A stretch of 64,000 nucleotides of DNA from Aradus depressus (lineage: Eukaryota > Arthropoda > Insecta > Hemiptera > Aradidae): assembly GCA_963662175.1 (NCBI GenBank), contig OY759216.1:50795087-50859086 (forward strand). Reading direction: 5' to 3'. The position numbers and the translations under genes were made by a program. The notes below the pieces were generated by a model. The model ran no database searches. It was not told the origin of the DNA and saw only the letters and a program-made list of their open reading frames with translations. The number at the start of each line of letters is the position of its first letter. The first letter of the stretch is position 1. Positions 11,102-22,583 of the stretch are shown here, in pieces.

Positions 11102-11320
11102 TCTGTACTTCTTATAGAAAAGAATGTAACAAAACAAGTTGATCCAAAAAAAAAAAAAATGTTGCACATTTGTCAAATAAAAAATAAAAAATATTATTAT
11201 AATAAGTTGGCAATTTTTTTATTCCTTATATGAAACCGTTAAATGCATTGTGGGAGATAAAAATTAAATTAAAAATTTTTAAAAAACCGACAAAAAATTG
11301 TTTTTTTACTGAAACCTGTA

Positions 11321-11379
11321 GGGGGGGGGGGGGGGGGATTGAAGGGATTGGGGTAGGCTGGGGGGGGGGGGGGGGGGGG
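11321..11379 (+). repeat. Two poly(G) tracts (G17 and G20)
   Basis: Uninterrupted G runs lie at 11321-11337 and 11360-11379. Confidence 0.95.
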
Positions 11380-12165
11380 CCTTATAAACATTTTAGCTGA
11401 AACTCCAAGTCTGTAGCTGTACTAGAGGCATTTTATTTCTATGAAATGTAGTTTAGTTCAACGCGAACTAATGAACTTCGTTGAATGTAAAAAATCGAAT
11501 GCTAAAATGTTTTAATTTCTGGTATAGGTAGTAGGTATTGGTAACAAAGTCGCTGAATTCATTGTTATTCAGAACACGGGATTGCATCGTGAATTAAACA
11601 ATTAGCCAACACTGACAGGGAGAATGCATGCCCAAACTTTTAAAATATGCATTTATTCCGTTTTGATTAAAGTGTCCTATGAAATTTAATTTAAATAAAG
11701 CCCTAGTGGCAGGGCGGTGTGCAATTTTAATGTTGGTATGGTCTGAGTTGAAGGGTGCGAGGTGCCAGCAAAGAGTGGAGGGTCCTAGAACGATAAATCC
11801 GACAGCAAGGTGGCCAACTTTACTCGACTCGACTTTAAACTGGATTCATACCGTTTCATATTACTCCCCCCTTCGCTTCCTTTCTTCTTTACTCGACACC
11901 ATTCTCAGTAAATAGCCCCGCCCTCCTCCCTAATGGAACAGGTCCATTTCTTCAATTTCCTTGATAGTTATGGCAACGAGTTTTCTCCCGTACCACTTTC
12001 AAGAGGCAAAATCTTTCTAAAATGGATTCTTTTCTGTTATTTTTATCCATTTCCTCTTCGGCTTTTCTTTAAAAGGAAGAAATCAGTATAATCTTTTCCT
12101 AGTTTTATATAAAGACTATTTCTCTTCGATGCTACGTGGCCAATAGCCTTGTTGCTTCCCCCGCA
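11380..12165. other. No gene recognised
   Basis: AT-rich intronic sequence. A 78-codon frame at 11679-11915 has no recognisable features. Confidence 0.4.
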
Positions 12166-12169
12166 ATAC

Positions 12170-12845
12170 AAAGTACAAGAAAGTTATATAATCGGTCAAA
12201 AATTCGATACAAAGTTTTTAATGAAATTTCGTTTTTTTGAACAACCTTATTCATTCAACAATGAATGTTTCGATACGAAATTTTATATGTTTATCCAAAA
12301 TCCTCTAAGGACGGCTACCTGTGTGATTTTCAATTCGGCCTAAGTGAAGGAGGAGATTAGGTGGGAGGCTTAACACAAATTCTCTGGTAACTGCCATTTT
12401 AATGAATGTATTGACATTAATTTTTATATGAAAATTCAAAAGCCCCAAAAGGACAACTATACATTTCAGCGGAATCAGCCGAACGGGCTGGGAGAGTCAG
12501 AGAGGGCTCAACTCAAAAAATCCTGTAACTACCTTAGTAATGAATGTATTGACACTAAATTTTATATGAAAGTTCAAAAGTCCCAAAAAGACAACTATAA
12601 ATTTCTGCGGCATCAGCCGAACGGGTTGGAAGAGTCAGAGGGGGCTCAACTCACTAATGAATGTATCGACATGAAATTTTATATCTAAATACAAAACCTC
12701 ATAAGAATGGCCCTATCAATTTTCCACGAAATCGGTTGAAGAGAATGGAGTATTGTACATTCTTTGGAGCGCTATGACTGTGTTCGTAATTGATTAATTT
12801 ATGTTGGGAAGTACATTGCCGGTGATTAGCCGACACCTTTTCTTG
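12170..12845 (-). mobile_element. Family B element, nearly complete
   Basis: On the + strand it runs from the 3' end (TTATATAATCGGTCAAAAAT) through three modules, each with AATGAATGTATTGACA and ATCAGCCGAACGGG, to the 5' end TTGGGAAGTACATTGCCGGT followed by GATTAGCCGACACC. Open frames inside are translations of the modules. Confidence 0.75.
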
Positions 12846-13190
12846 CAGTGTAGCGAGAAAGGGTGATGTGTTTTTACTACAGGATAAGGGTCTGCTGGGC
12901 TAGGTAACTCCAAAGGAAGCCAGAAAGCCACAGTTCATGAAGTAATCATAGAACTGCAATCCAGAGGCCAGCCTTAATGAATATCTGAACTTGATCCAGT
13001 GTGGGCGTTAAGGCCCCCTAAATTAGTCAACACTGCACATATTAGTTACCCTTAACTCTCAGTTCTCCCCCTTACCACCCTTCTAACATTATTAAAGTCA
13101 CTTTTAGTTACCCGCTTCTTTTGTAGTCCAGTAAAATATAGACCGGAGTTAATTCTCAGCATCAAAGCGCCATACTACCTCATGAATATG

Positions 13191-13248
13191 TTGCAAAGGT
13201 TACGGCTTTAACCCACTGAATAGTGGGTTAAAGCCGTAACCTTTGCAA
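13191..13248. repeat. Perfect 27-bp hairpin with a 4-base loop
   Basis: TTGCAAAGGTTACGGCTTTA plus ACCCACT (13191-13217) is followed by loop GAAT and then its exact reverse complement (13222-13248). No mismatch occurs. Confidence 0.97.
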
Positions 13249-13254
13249 GTCCCA

Positions 13255-13975
13255 ACCTGGGAGACTAAGGCACTCCGCACACGGTGCGACTGTTTTGCAA
13301 CTTGAGTAGCAAACCAGTTGCATCATTGTCACAAGCACAACCAGAATGCAACCTCTGTCCGCACATGAGCGCGACTGATTATGGATCAGTCGGTGTTCTC
13401 TGGCCACATAGTTTATAGTCTCGAAGCTAGTTTTGGTAATGTCAATACCGCAGACTACGAAGAGCAGTACGAAGGGAATATAGGTGCCATCCTTATATAC
13501 AGAGAAATATGAAGTCCAGGCTGTTCCTAGCAGCAGGAAAATTGTATCAAACAGACAGCAAGTTGATAGCATTCTACAGAATTTCCAAAGATTCTTTCTT
13601 GGAATTGGTGAGGATGGTTGCTCCTGCCATAAAGAAGATGGACACAAATATGAGGGAATGTGTGACTGCACAAGAAAAAATATTAATAACACTGAGGTAA
13701 GCTATATTTATTATTGTTTTCGCCCAAATACAAAATTAAGTACTCGAAAAAAGATACAAAATTATAAAACAGTTTATAGATGTACAGAACTCCACTCCAT
13801 GTTTCTCCACCTCTCCAACAAATTTGATATTAATTTGTTGATCACTCATCATTTCGAAACAAATGTGATTTTTCATTTGCAACCATGCAACTGAAACCGT
13901 TTTGCAGCTGGGAAGAACGATCGCACGCAACCAGTTGGAAACTGATTTCAAATCGGTCTCGTTTGGTCGCCCCAG
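13255..13975 (+). mobile_element. PIF/Harbinger-type DNA transposon fragment
   Basis: The left part carries subterminal motifs such as GTGCGACTGTTTTGCAACTT and AGCAAACCAGTTGCA. Related words recur at the right (GCAACCAGTTGGAAACTGAT, GCAACTGAAACCGTTTTGCA). Between them lies a transposase exon. I could not define exact terminal inverted repeats or a 3-bp duplication, so the boundaries are approximate. Confidence 0.55.
13509..13694 (+). pseudogene. HARBI1-like transposase, N-terminal exon
   Basis: This is a 62-residue open frame starting MKSRLFLAAGK and containing FYRISKDSFLELVRMVAPAI, then KKMDTNMRECVTAQEKILIT and LR. The FRI/M-S...F..L......I.K.DT.MR......E.L..TLR pattern is the N-terminal region of PIF/Harbinger nucleases. 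The frame ends at a good donor (CTGAG|GTAAGC), exactly where such genes read LTLRYLATG. No following exon with the DDE nuclease was found downstream, so the gene is truncated. Confidence 0.65.
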
Positions 13976-14264
13976 AATATAACAAATAAATGAGTTTTTT
14001 TTTTTCTTTTTTTTTTTTAGATTGTTCCACTGCAGATGTGTAGTTCCTCTTTCCCCTTCCCCTCCACCTCCTAACTCTGTTTGAGTTAACGCCCTTCCTA
14101 ATTACCGCTCAGTCTCCTTGTATTTTCCCCCGTCGTTTCTCCAAGCCATCTTATCAATTATTCACTAACAACAGACTGTTACCTCATCCTTTCTTCCCTT
14201 TCACTGACAACTACGTCAATCTTACTTTAAGAGAAATATTGAATAAGTTATTACAAAAAAATCA

Positions 14265-15412
14265 GAAGTGAATCACCGGCTATATTCTTCCCCAGATCGA
14301 ATTAATTATTTACGTGCTCTTCTCTTCTTTCTCTTAGGCTGAAACTCAATACTTGACTTCTTGGCTTCTGAGTCCTCATACTATATTATGTGTCGATACA
14401 TTCATTAATCGACAATTATTAGGGTGTTTGAGTCGAAGCCCCTTCTCTGGCCCCCCTCTTCCCTTTGGCCAATTTTACCAAAAATTGATAGGTATCATAC
14501 TTATGGAGATTCGAATTTAAATATAAAATTTCATATTGATACATTCATTACGTCTGCAGTTATTGGGATTTTTGAGTTGAGCCCCCTCCCCACTGGTCCC
14601 CCCCCCCCTCCCCTTCTTCTGATTTCGCTGAACATTGATAATTGTCGTCCTTATAAGATTTTGAATTTACATAAGACATTTCAGACGTACTAACTTTTCT
14701 AAGACTACTAGACAAAAGATCCAAATTAACTTTGAAAACAAAAATACTTATATACAACACAGTACTCAAATCTATATGGAGTTACGGACTCGAACTCTGG
14801 GGTTCTGCCAAAGCTTCCAATTTCCAGCGCATCCAATCCTTTCAATCCAAAATCCTTCGTACAATAGCCAATCCTCCTTATTATGTCTCCAACAAAACTT
14901 TTCACACTGACCTTAACGTACCTTTTGTCACCGAAGTCGCTAAATCCAAGTATAAAAAATTATTTTCCCTTCTTAGTTTTCACAATAATCACAATAATTC
15001 TACCATACTTCCCCAACGACGGCTTAAGCGTCAATGGCCTAGAAACCTCCTTAGCAGCAGCAGTGACAATGACAGTGATTAGTTACAAATGAGAGTAAAT
15101 CACTGGCTAGGAAGTGTCACCACTGGGTGATTTCTCCCCTCTTGACATTTTGACTGTCATTATCTCTCTAATAGCACATTTATTTGTTGTATTTATTTTT
15201 ATACAGTTGTAAATATCTATTTGTAAATAAAATAAAAAACATTTGAAAAATGACCTTTTGCGTCAATACATTTATTACAACGGCAGTTATTATGATAAAT
15301 TTTTTTTTTCGTATTGTAATCTAGAGAAATTCTGTTGAAAACTCCGAATCGAATTTTAGACCAACTAAATAACTTCCCCTGTACATACTATACCTGCAGA
15401 AGTAAAAAAGCA
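14265..15412 (+). mobile_element. Family B element interrupted by a LINE
   Basis: The 5' part (GTGAATCACCGGCTATATTC and onward, with two modules) runs to about 14690. It resumes at about 15250 with GCGTCAATACATTTATTACA and ends with AACTTCCCCTGTACATACTA, then GCAGAAGTAAAA. The intervening 0.56 kb is a 5'-truncated LINE. Confidence 0.7.
14690..15245 (+). pseudogene. 5'-truncated jockey-type LINE 3' end
   Basis: The open frame reads TFLRLLDKRSKLTLKTKILI, then YNTVLKSIWSYGLELWGSAK and onward to SDNDSD and a stop at 15080-15082. The Y...LKSIWSYGLELWG pattern is the conserved segment just after the reverse transcriptase in jockey-clade elements. About 160 bp of 3' UTR follows, ending AAATAAAATAAAAAACATTT. 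The reverse transcriptase core is missing through 5' truncation, and the element is inserted in a B copy. The C-terminal frame is intact, so the insertion may be fairly young. Confidence 0.75.
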
Positions 15413-15501
15413 GTTTTAAAGATACATCAGGTATCTCCAATCAGGTAGTTTATTACAAATTAATTAAGGTAGTTTTTCCAGTTTCGGTTTTCCATTAAGG
15501 A

Positions 15502-15520
15502 GGGGGGGGGGGGGGGGGGG
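15502..15520 (+). repeat. Poly(G) tract, G19
   Basis: Uninterrupted run of 19 G. Confidence 0.95.
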
Positions 15521-15897
15521 ATATGACAAGATTGGGGGGCGGGCCGAAGTTGCCTCCGGATATTGGATAAGTTGAAACAGCCTCGTACTAATCTAATCGG
15601 ATACAATTCAATAACCCTGGCTAGAGAGCGCTCTCTCTAGGTATCCACAGCGACGCTAGTATCCAATAATCCAACCGAATGCTAATTTGTCCTTTTACAC
15701 TCAATCCCCCCCGCTTTGACAGTCAATCCCAAAGGTAATCCTTCAATCAGTTTAACGCAATATTGTTCTCAGGAATTGTTTACACAATAAAATTTATTTA
15801 TTTACCTGGCAGGCTCACTCCGCGTTGCTCTCCAGTAACTTAGCGTTATATCCACGTTATCTGAAGGTGATTACGTGCGATATCTGAGACAAAAAAA

Positions 15898-16180
15898 TAA
15901 GAAGAGTCGTCGGTGAATGTTGATGCATTCATTCCATTAGTAGTTATTAGTTAGGGTTTTTGAGTGAGCCCTCCCTTTGATCCCTTCCTTCCCTTCGGTC
16001 GATATGGCTGAAGATCAAAATAGATGTCGTCCTTATGGAGTTCTGAAGAAATATATAAAATTTCATATCGATATATTCATTCTATGCGGAGTTATTGTGT
16101 TCACAGTCACACAGATAGAATCTTTTTTAAATACCTTTTGCAGAAAATCTGAAATTTTAGTGCACCAATTACGTAACCCT
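15898..16180 (+). mobile_element. Family B fragment
   Basis: It contains GTCGTCGGTGAATG, CCTTCGGTCGATATGGCTGA and ATTCATTCTATGCGGAGTTA, then TTCACAGTCACACAG. Internal modules are deleted. Confidence 0.65.
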
Positions 16181-16324
16181 GTATAAGAATACCTAAGCAC
16201 ATTCTCGGAGGAACGCGTTCGGGGAATATCGTGCTTGTTCGGCTCATATTGCATCTTTTTTCATCGTTCTAGCCTGTTAGTGATTTTAATTACTATCAAA
16301 ATGTTTACTAGTTATACTTCTGCA

Positions 16325-16437
16325 GTTGCGTACTAGTAACTTTTTACTAGTTAGTTCTGCAGTTGCGTTTACAAAACAAGTCCCGGTCGAAAATAAAACA
16401 GAGGGAAGACAAACGTCTTCTATTTCTAACAGTATTT
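16325..16437 (+). mobile_element. Family D 3' fragment
   Basis: AAGTCCCGGTCGAAAATAAA followed by ACAGAGGGAAGAC matches the end region of the D elements. The hammerhead-like part is lost. Confidence 0.5.
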
Positions 16438-16863
16438 TACCTTATAGATGCGGGTAACTTTGTAATCAGATGTGATGGAACTTCAGATATCTCAATTTGC
16501 ATAGATTTCTTGAAATTTGAGTGAAAAAATTGTGTTAGAAAGATGAAAATATGCAAAAAACATTTGGGATTGATAATTTTGTTGTGTGTGCCAGGTAACT
16601 CATCAATAAACATCAGGAGACCAAAAACAGGTAATATAATTCTCCATGTGTCTCTACTTCTTTTAGAACTTTTTAGGGTTTTTTCATGAATATTTTGCAT
16701 TGATATTCAGAAAAAATGAAAAAAAAAAAAGAATTATGATTTGAATTTTTCATTCAATTCAGGCGACCTCCTATGAATTACAGAACTTTACCTATAAAAG
16801 CTACACACAAGGCTATCAACTTGGAGATTTTACTTTTTTACTTTCCCATAACCTTAAGTTAGT

Positions 16864-17106
16864 TATTATGACCCATGCCCGGGCTTCAGGTCACTACTTA
16901 CTACCAAAGAACGCTCTTTTGAGCCCGACTCTACTCAGGAAATCTTAAATGTTGGACTCTAAATTTGTATTCACCTAGGATAACTTTAACGAGTACCTGG
17001 TTTTATTACCTCGCAAATAAAAAATCCAATAGCCTCGGTCTGGCTTCGAAGCCGCGATCGTTGGCTCAGAAGGTAAGCATACTACTTCTGAGCTAACCGC
17101 GCCCTC
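16864..17106 (-). mobile_element. SINE1, old copy
   Basis: It runs from GACCCATGCCCGGGCTTCAG to TGAGCTAACCGCGCCCTCT. The tRNA head is recognisable (B-box complement TTCGAAGCCGCGATC), but the central block is deleted. Divergence is high. Confidence 0.75.
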
Positions 17107-17271
17107 TAGGTTATATAATCGGTCTAAAATTCCATGGTGAGTTTTCACCGAAATTTCAGTTTTTCGACAATCTTATTCCAAAAATGTAAAAAAAAAAAAG
17201 TCAGGATAAAAAAGTCGAATTATCAGCAATGTTCTTCCCCAGCACGAATTACGCAACAATAGTTGACTCAT

Positions 17272-17989
17272 AAAAATAAAATATGTCTTCCCACTGTTTT
17301 ATTTTAGACCAGAACAGGGTTTAGACGCAGCAGCGTCATCATCAGTGGTTCATCTATGATAGAATAACAAAATATACAAATAATAAAAAGTATAAAAAAC
17401 TCTTAAAGCATCAGGGTACAGAGAAAGAAGATAAAACTCTGTACCCTGATGCTTTAGGAGTTATTTATACTTTTTATTATTTGTAGGTTAGGTTAGGTTT
17501 TATGACTCATGCCCGGGCTTTAACTACGAGGTCATATCGCCTACTACCAGAGCGCTCTTTCGTCATCCTGGTGGACATGAGCCCGACTCTACTGTGGGAG
17601 TCCTAAATTTTGCCTACCCTAAATTTTTTATTCATCTAGGGTAGGGGTCTTTAACGAGTACCTGACATCGTACAGGCTCGGGACCATCGCTTAACGTCCC
17701 ATCCGAAGGACGGCGTGCTTAAGTTTATTTTACCTCCCAGATAAAATAAACTAAGGGCGTCGGTCGGGCTACGAACCCACAACCTTGAGCTCAGAAGTCA
17801 AGCACGCATACCACTGAGCTACCGGCGCCCTCTTTATTATTTGTATATTTTGTTATTCTATGATAGATGAACCACTGATGATGACGCTGTTGCGTCGAAA
17901 ACCGGTTCTGGTCTAAAATAAAACAGTGGGAAGACATCTTTTATTTTTATGAGAAATTTCCCCCCACAACATCTTGCTATCACATATGG
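17272..17989. mobile_element. Palindromic Penelope-like (family D) insertion with 13-bp target duplication
   Basis: Two D termini lie in opposite orientation, meeting at AGCATCAGGGTACAGAG / CTCTGTACCCTGATGCTTTA near 17412-17455. Each carries a hammerhead-like core (minus 17307-17345, plus 17875-17913). The flanks are ATAGTTGACTCAT on both sides. A SINE1 sits in the right arm. Without the SINE the element is about 358 bp. Confidence 0.8.
17486..17832 (-). mobile_element. SINE1, full length, nested in family D
   Basis: The tail (AGGTTAGGTTAGG complement) is at the left and the tRNA head GGCGCCC at the right. The target duplication TTTATTATTTGTA lies at 17473-17485 and 17833-17845. It gives a clear three-level nest: B, then D, then SINE1. 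Confidence 0.93.
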
Positions 17990-18178
17990 ATAGTTGACTC
18001 ATTCAGAGACATCCCCCTTAATCCTCTCATTTCCAACCCCTTTAGCTTATTTCGCTGAAAATCCATAAGTGTCATCCCTTATAAGGGGTCGAAATCGAAT
18101 TTCAGACCGATTACATAGCTTCCCCTATACCTCGTATAGCTAACGTTAATATTTTTAGAATTAGTATTTCTTTCATTA

Positions 18179-18198
18179 CCCCCCCCCCCCCCCCCCCC
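18179..18198 (+). repeat. Poly(C) tract, C20
   Basis: Uninterrupted run of 20 C, just after a family B 3' end. Confidence 0.95.
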
Positions 18199-18199
18199 T

Positions 18200-20784
18200 C
18201 TATGAATGTTGTCTCCATACGTTTCATAATTGGTCTTGTATAATCATGACCATCAAATTGAAAATGTACCTTCACAGTTTCATTTGCAACAATCATACTA
18301 TGATTTCCACAAAGTGATTGTCAGATGTAATTGTACATTGCATTCTGAACAGGGAAAATGAAATGGGATGCAAATAAGGTGGCTTTAGTGTAAATAGTAG
18401 CCTACCGACAGAGAGTGTTTGGGTTTCCTGCCACTCACCACCGAAGTGTCCACACAAATTGAAATGAGGCTGAAGGGCGGGTGTATCCTGCAGGACCAAC
18501 CCCCATTACACTGGTATTATTCACAGTAATAGTAATGGGTGGTCTCCATCGTCTAACGCACCCTATTGCCTATGAACCGCACCCTCTGAACTTCGGAACC
18601 CTATCCCTCCATTATAATACATTACTTCTCCAGCAGTATAATGTTTAGAGCAACTCATGAAATAAATCATAAATATATACGCGGTATCTTTTAATATGTA
18701 CTGTGATAATTATTATTATGTAAAAACAAAATAATAATAATAATTAAAGCAAACAAATAATATTACCACATTTCCTGTGGTCCTAGCTGGCCTTTTACTA
18801 AATTTTGATTTCTACAGTAATTTCCGAAAAAGGCCTAAAAAATATCAAAAGTTCAAGACAAGCAATTTTGAAGAAAGTGCACATATTTAAAAAAAAAAAA
18901 ATTAAAAAACTTTTCATTTGGATTTCTTTTAAATATAATAATGAGATGCCATATTGTTTTTCTAAATTTTTGCAAAAATGTTAAATCCAATCCGAAGTTA
19001 TCAATTATCTTACTGGGTTAACAGGGAAAATGAATAGCATAGAATAAGAAAACAAATGTTTGGGTTTATTTACTATTTATTTACACTTAAACCTACATTA
19101 TAAAAATAAAAAACTAAGATTGGAACAAAAATCAAATTATTTAAAAGAAAAATCTTACAAACTAAATTCTTAAAACTATTACAGTCTTTTGTTTGTTTTA
19201 TATTTTGGCCATTATTTATATCAATGTTTTATATTTTGGGTATATATATATATATATATTATGTACATATGAATAAATAAAATCTTTTGCGCATCAATTT
19301 TACTGTTATTTCATACCTTTATGGTTCACCACACCTTAAGGCTAAACACTTTTCTCACTCCTAGCCTGTCCACCTTTACATCTCTCCTCAGACCTTCTCA
19401 CCTCCACAACATAGACTTCGACTGGCCCCATCTTATTTAGAACAGCTGATGGTCGTGTTTTGTTCTTCACTCATTGGTTGTTTTAAAACAAAATGCGACT
19501 TCATATATTTATTCACTATTTTAGTTACCTCATTGTTTTTATACAAATAAATATAATTAATTTTATAATATTTTAATAATTACAATGTTTAATTTTATAC
19601 ATCACAGTACTTAAGCCCTCAAGTAAAGTTGAAGACAGACACACACATATATCATCGCGTAAATTATCAAAACAAATTCAGGACATTTTGAAACGTGATA
19701 TTTCGTTAAAAACTCGATCTCGAACTTTTACACAGGTATACCACCCACATAATTTAAAAAATAAGAAAAAAAGGAGTAGAAATTACTCACAAGAATCAAG
19801 CCTTAGAAAATTTTAATGTGGCTATTAGCCAGTTTGTGACCTAAAACTACCTCATGCGAAATTCATTCAAAACTGAAAAAGTTGTCTACAAAAAAGCGGG
19901 GTTCATAGTTAGTTTTTTAAAGTTAGGGACTATAACTTTTACGCAGATGTTTCAAGACTGATGTAACTCGAACACCAGTCCCTGGGGGGTAAACTTAACT
20001 CACTTATTTTTATTTAAAAATTTCTGAAAAAATGCAGCATTAAAATTTTTATGTCCTTCAACAGATTGTGAGAAGACAACGGGGAAAATGTTTTTCTCTC
20101 ATAATATAGAGATATCCAACTCGTATCACTTTCAACTTAAAACTTTCATTGCACAATCTTTATTTAAGTTTTGCTTTTTTAATTTAATTGTATTTATTTT
20201 TTAATGCTAGAGTGTCAGTAGAGGAGAAACGAGTATTTTAGTTCCATCTAGAGGTATTCCTTTTGCGCGCAGGGGAAACCTGTCAAAACCATAATGAGCC
20301 AAAATCAAACCATGACGAATCAAAAATGCTTGTCTCTATTAAAGTTTGATTTTTGGTCGTTTTGGTTTATTGCAGGCTGTTCCTGCGCTCAAAAAGAAAA
20401 CTAACTTTCTTGCTCGCGATGGAAGTCTCTTTTGCCCCCTACCACACACGCCCTGCTATTTATTTAAATAGCTCCTAGGAATTTCCACCAATTTCCTTTG
20501 TATCTTTGAAATAACAGTGATATTTTCTATAATTATCTAAATGAGGATTAATTACCCAAAATTTTGAATAATGGCGATTTTCCGATGGAAAAGTTCTGTG
20601 CTCTGTTGACTTAGATTTCCAAAGAGAATAGAAGATATTGGACACCCGGAAGGAGTCCTATAACTGACTAAAAGGGAGGTTGTAGTGTTGTAAAGAACAG
20701 GGTCGAATTTCCAAGAAATCTTTCTCATTTTATTTCCGTGGGAGTAGGTATACTTTCAGGTCGTTGTTTCCGATGGAAGGTTTT
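18200..20784. other. No gene recognised; AT-rich, a few weak repeats
   Basis: The segment at about 18660-18800 resembles 33600-33750 (shared ATTACCACATTTCCTGT and TTACTAAATT), an old repeat of unknown class. The part at 19620-19760 shares ACATCATCGCG-type and TTTCGTTAAAAACTCG words with 27290-27370. A (TA)n run is at about 19243. Confidence 0.4.
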
Positions 20785-20985
20785 ATTATGGATTGAATGT
20801 TTTGTCTCTTGTTTTTATGATGATTTATTGTTTTGTCCTTTTGTTTTTATGATGAATTTATTGTTTTGTCCCTTTGTTTTTATGATGGATTTATTGTTTT
20901 GCCTCTTACTTTTATGATGGATTTATTGTTTTGTCCCTTTGTTTTATGATGGATTTATTGTTTTATCTCTTTGTTTTAACAGAGT
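20785..20985 (+). repeat. Tandem repeat, unit about 33 bp, about 6 copies
   Basis: ATTTATTGTTTTGTCCCTTT plus GTTTTTATGATGG recurs with small changes. Confidence 0.85.
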
Positions 20986-21667
20986 TTTGATAATAATATT
21001 AATAAATACAGTAGATGCACTTTTGTACTTAATAAAAATTATTAATTTTTTTATAAGTTTTTTTTTTCAAGGCGATATTTTTGGACGTTCTTACTTAAGG
21101 ATTTCTATATACTTGTATTTTTTTCACCCTTCGGCCGATTCCGTTGGAAAAGTGTCTTTCTTATTGTAAAGAAGAGTAGACTAATCTACAAGTATGCTAT
21201 GACCAGCCTATGGCTACGACCATCCTGTGCTATGAAATTCACCTTTTTTATGCATGTACACTGATTTGATGATTATGACAACTGGAATGTAGAATAGATA
21301 CAATTTAATATCAATTGTATCTACCCCTAACAATATACAATAGGAGACAAAGGGGATATTGGCTGCCTGTTGGCTGCTTATCAGGTGGTTCTCTTGTCAG
21401 TATTATCATCCGCCTAATAAGAGTAATTATGTGGATATCAAATGGAAAGCCACAGTACTTTCATGGTAATACCAATACTATTCAATTAATTTAGGTATTA
21501 ATATGTAGCTGGATTGACGAACAATGTTGTGTATAATACAAAGGGCGAGATCAGACTTATGGTCGATAGAAACAAACTGCTAAACTTCTGGCATTGAGTC
21601 TGCCTTCTTCAGGGCCTGTGTTAACATATATATCATAGTAGCTGAGGAACTTAGGTTTTTCATCATC

Positions 21668-21792
21668 TTGAGGACGCCGTCCTTCGGATGGGACGTTAGT
21701 CGATGGTCCCGTCCCGAGCCTATACGATGTATACCCTAGGTAGGCATTCCATTATAGAATCGGACTCATGTCCACTAGAGCGACAAAAGACG
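21668..21792 (+). mobile_element. SINE1 fragment
   Basis: It has GCCGTCCTTCGGATGGGACG and TTAGTCGATGGTCCC, a 5-base duplication (GTCCCGTCCCGAG), then a shortened body to AGAGCGACAAAAGACGA. The ends are missing. Confidence 0.7.
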
Positions 21793-22129
21793 ACAATAAC
21801 TAAGAATTCTCTGTTTTCTTTACGGAGAGTTCGGTGCGATTTTCTCTTAAAGAGAAAAATATCTCCCTTTCCTCCCATTCTTTCAATAGTTCCCCAAGGA
21901 TTAAGGCGTTTAGGGAAATAGTCCGAAGAAGAACTGGAGATAATTATAAGTGGAGTGTGGGTCTGTTTGATGAGCTCTACTCACGGAAGTAATGTTACCC
22001 TCGTTAGGAGACTAATCTCCGTCGCATCTCTTCAACAACTGATAAAGTTGCCGGTTGAAAGATCCCTCGACGACATGTTCCTAAATTGCTTCTCTCAGCA
22101 ACATTACACTTTGATTCATAAAGTATGAA

Positions 22130-22320
22130 GTTGTCGCAATATACTTCAACAGCACGAATTAATCAATTAGTTTTTCGCTCTCCTTTCAATATGGATCGTC
22201 TAGGCTAAAAATCCACAGGTAACTTACATAGGGGTTTTTGGATACGCATTCTAAATTTTGTGTTGATACATTCATTACACCGGCAGTTATAAGGTTTTTT
22301 GAGTCGAGTCCCCCGCCTGT
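22130..22320 (+). mobile_element. Family B 5' fragment
   Basis: ACTTCAACAGCACGAATTAA is followed by TTTTTCGCTCTCCTTTC and TTGATACATTCATTACACCG. The copy ends abruptly after GAGTCGAGTCCCCC. Confidence 0.65.
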
Positions 22321-22367
22321 GAAGTATCAATACCAGACAGAAATGACTACTGTCTGTACCTTGAGAC

Positions 22368-22583
22368 TCAAGATTGGGTAAGCTGGTCTGGTTCAGTATA
22401 TTCCAAGGAGTACGAACGATATATCGTATATGTCGATATATCGATATATTCGTATATACCACCGTGTTCCAAGTTGAAGTACATGCCATCCTCGGGTATG
22501 CCTGGCTCATCAAGAGACGGAACATCAGGGGAGGGCGAATCTTGATACAGATTCTTAACTCGTACTGTAATGTCTTCAAACAT
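22368..22583 (-). CDS. Unrecognised 71-codon open frame, exon-like
   Basis: The frame begins MFEDITVRVKNLYQDSPSPD, continues VPSLDEPGIPEDGMYFNLEH and then GGIYEYIDIS, ending at a stop. The first 43 residues have protein-like, acidic/proline composition. The rest becomes tyrosine/isoleucine-rich over a palindromic ATATCGATATA stretch and may be intron read-through, because a GTATAT donor follows the GG codons. It could be an exon of a minus-strand gene or of a retroelement. A possible LTR-like segment lies at about 22690-22790. No family is recognised. Confidence 0.3.
   Translation of the reverse strand: MFEDITVRVKNLYQDSPSPDVPSLDEPGIPEDGMYFNLEHGGIYEYIDISTYTIYRSYSLEYTEPDQLTQS

Larger units (their letters stand above)
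17205..18142 (+). mobile_element. Family B element interrupted by a palindromic D element
   Basis: The 5' end (TTCTTCCCCAGCACGAATTA) precedes the break at ATAGTTGACTCAT (17259-17271). The same 13 bases recur at 17990, and the B sequence continues to CTTCCCCTATACCTCGTATA near 18140. Confidence 0.7.

Noticed and set aside
13228..13692. 154-codon minus-strand open frame
   Set aside because: Antisense shadow across the Harbinger subterminal repeats and transposase exon; hydrophobic composition comes from the complement.
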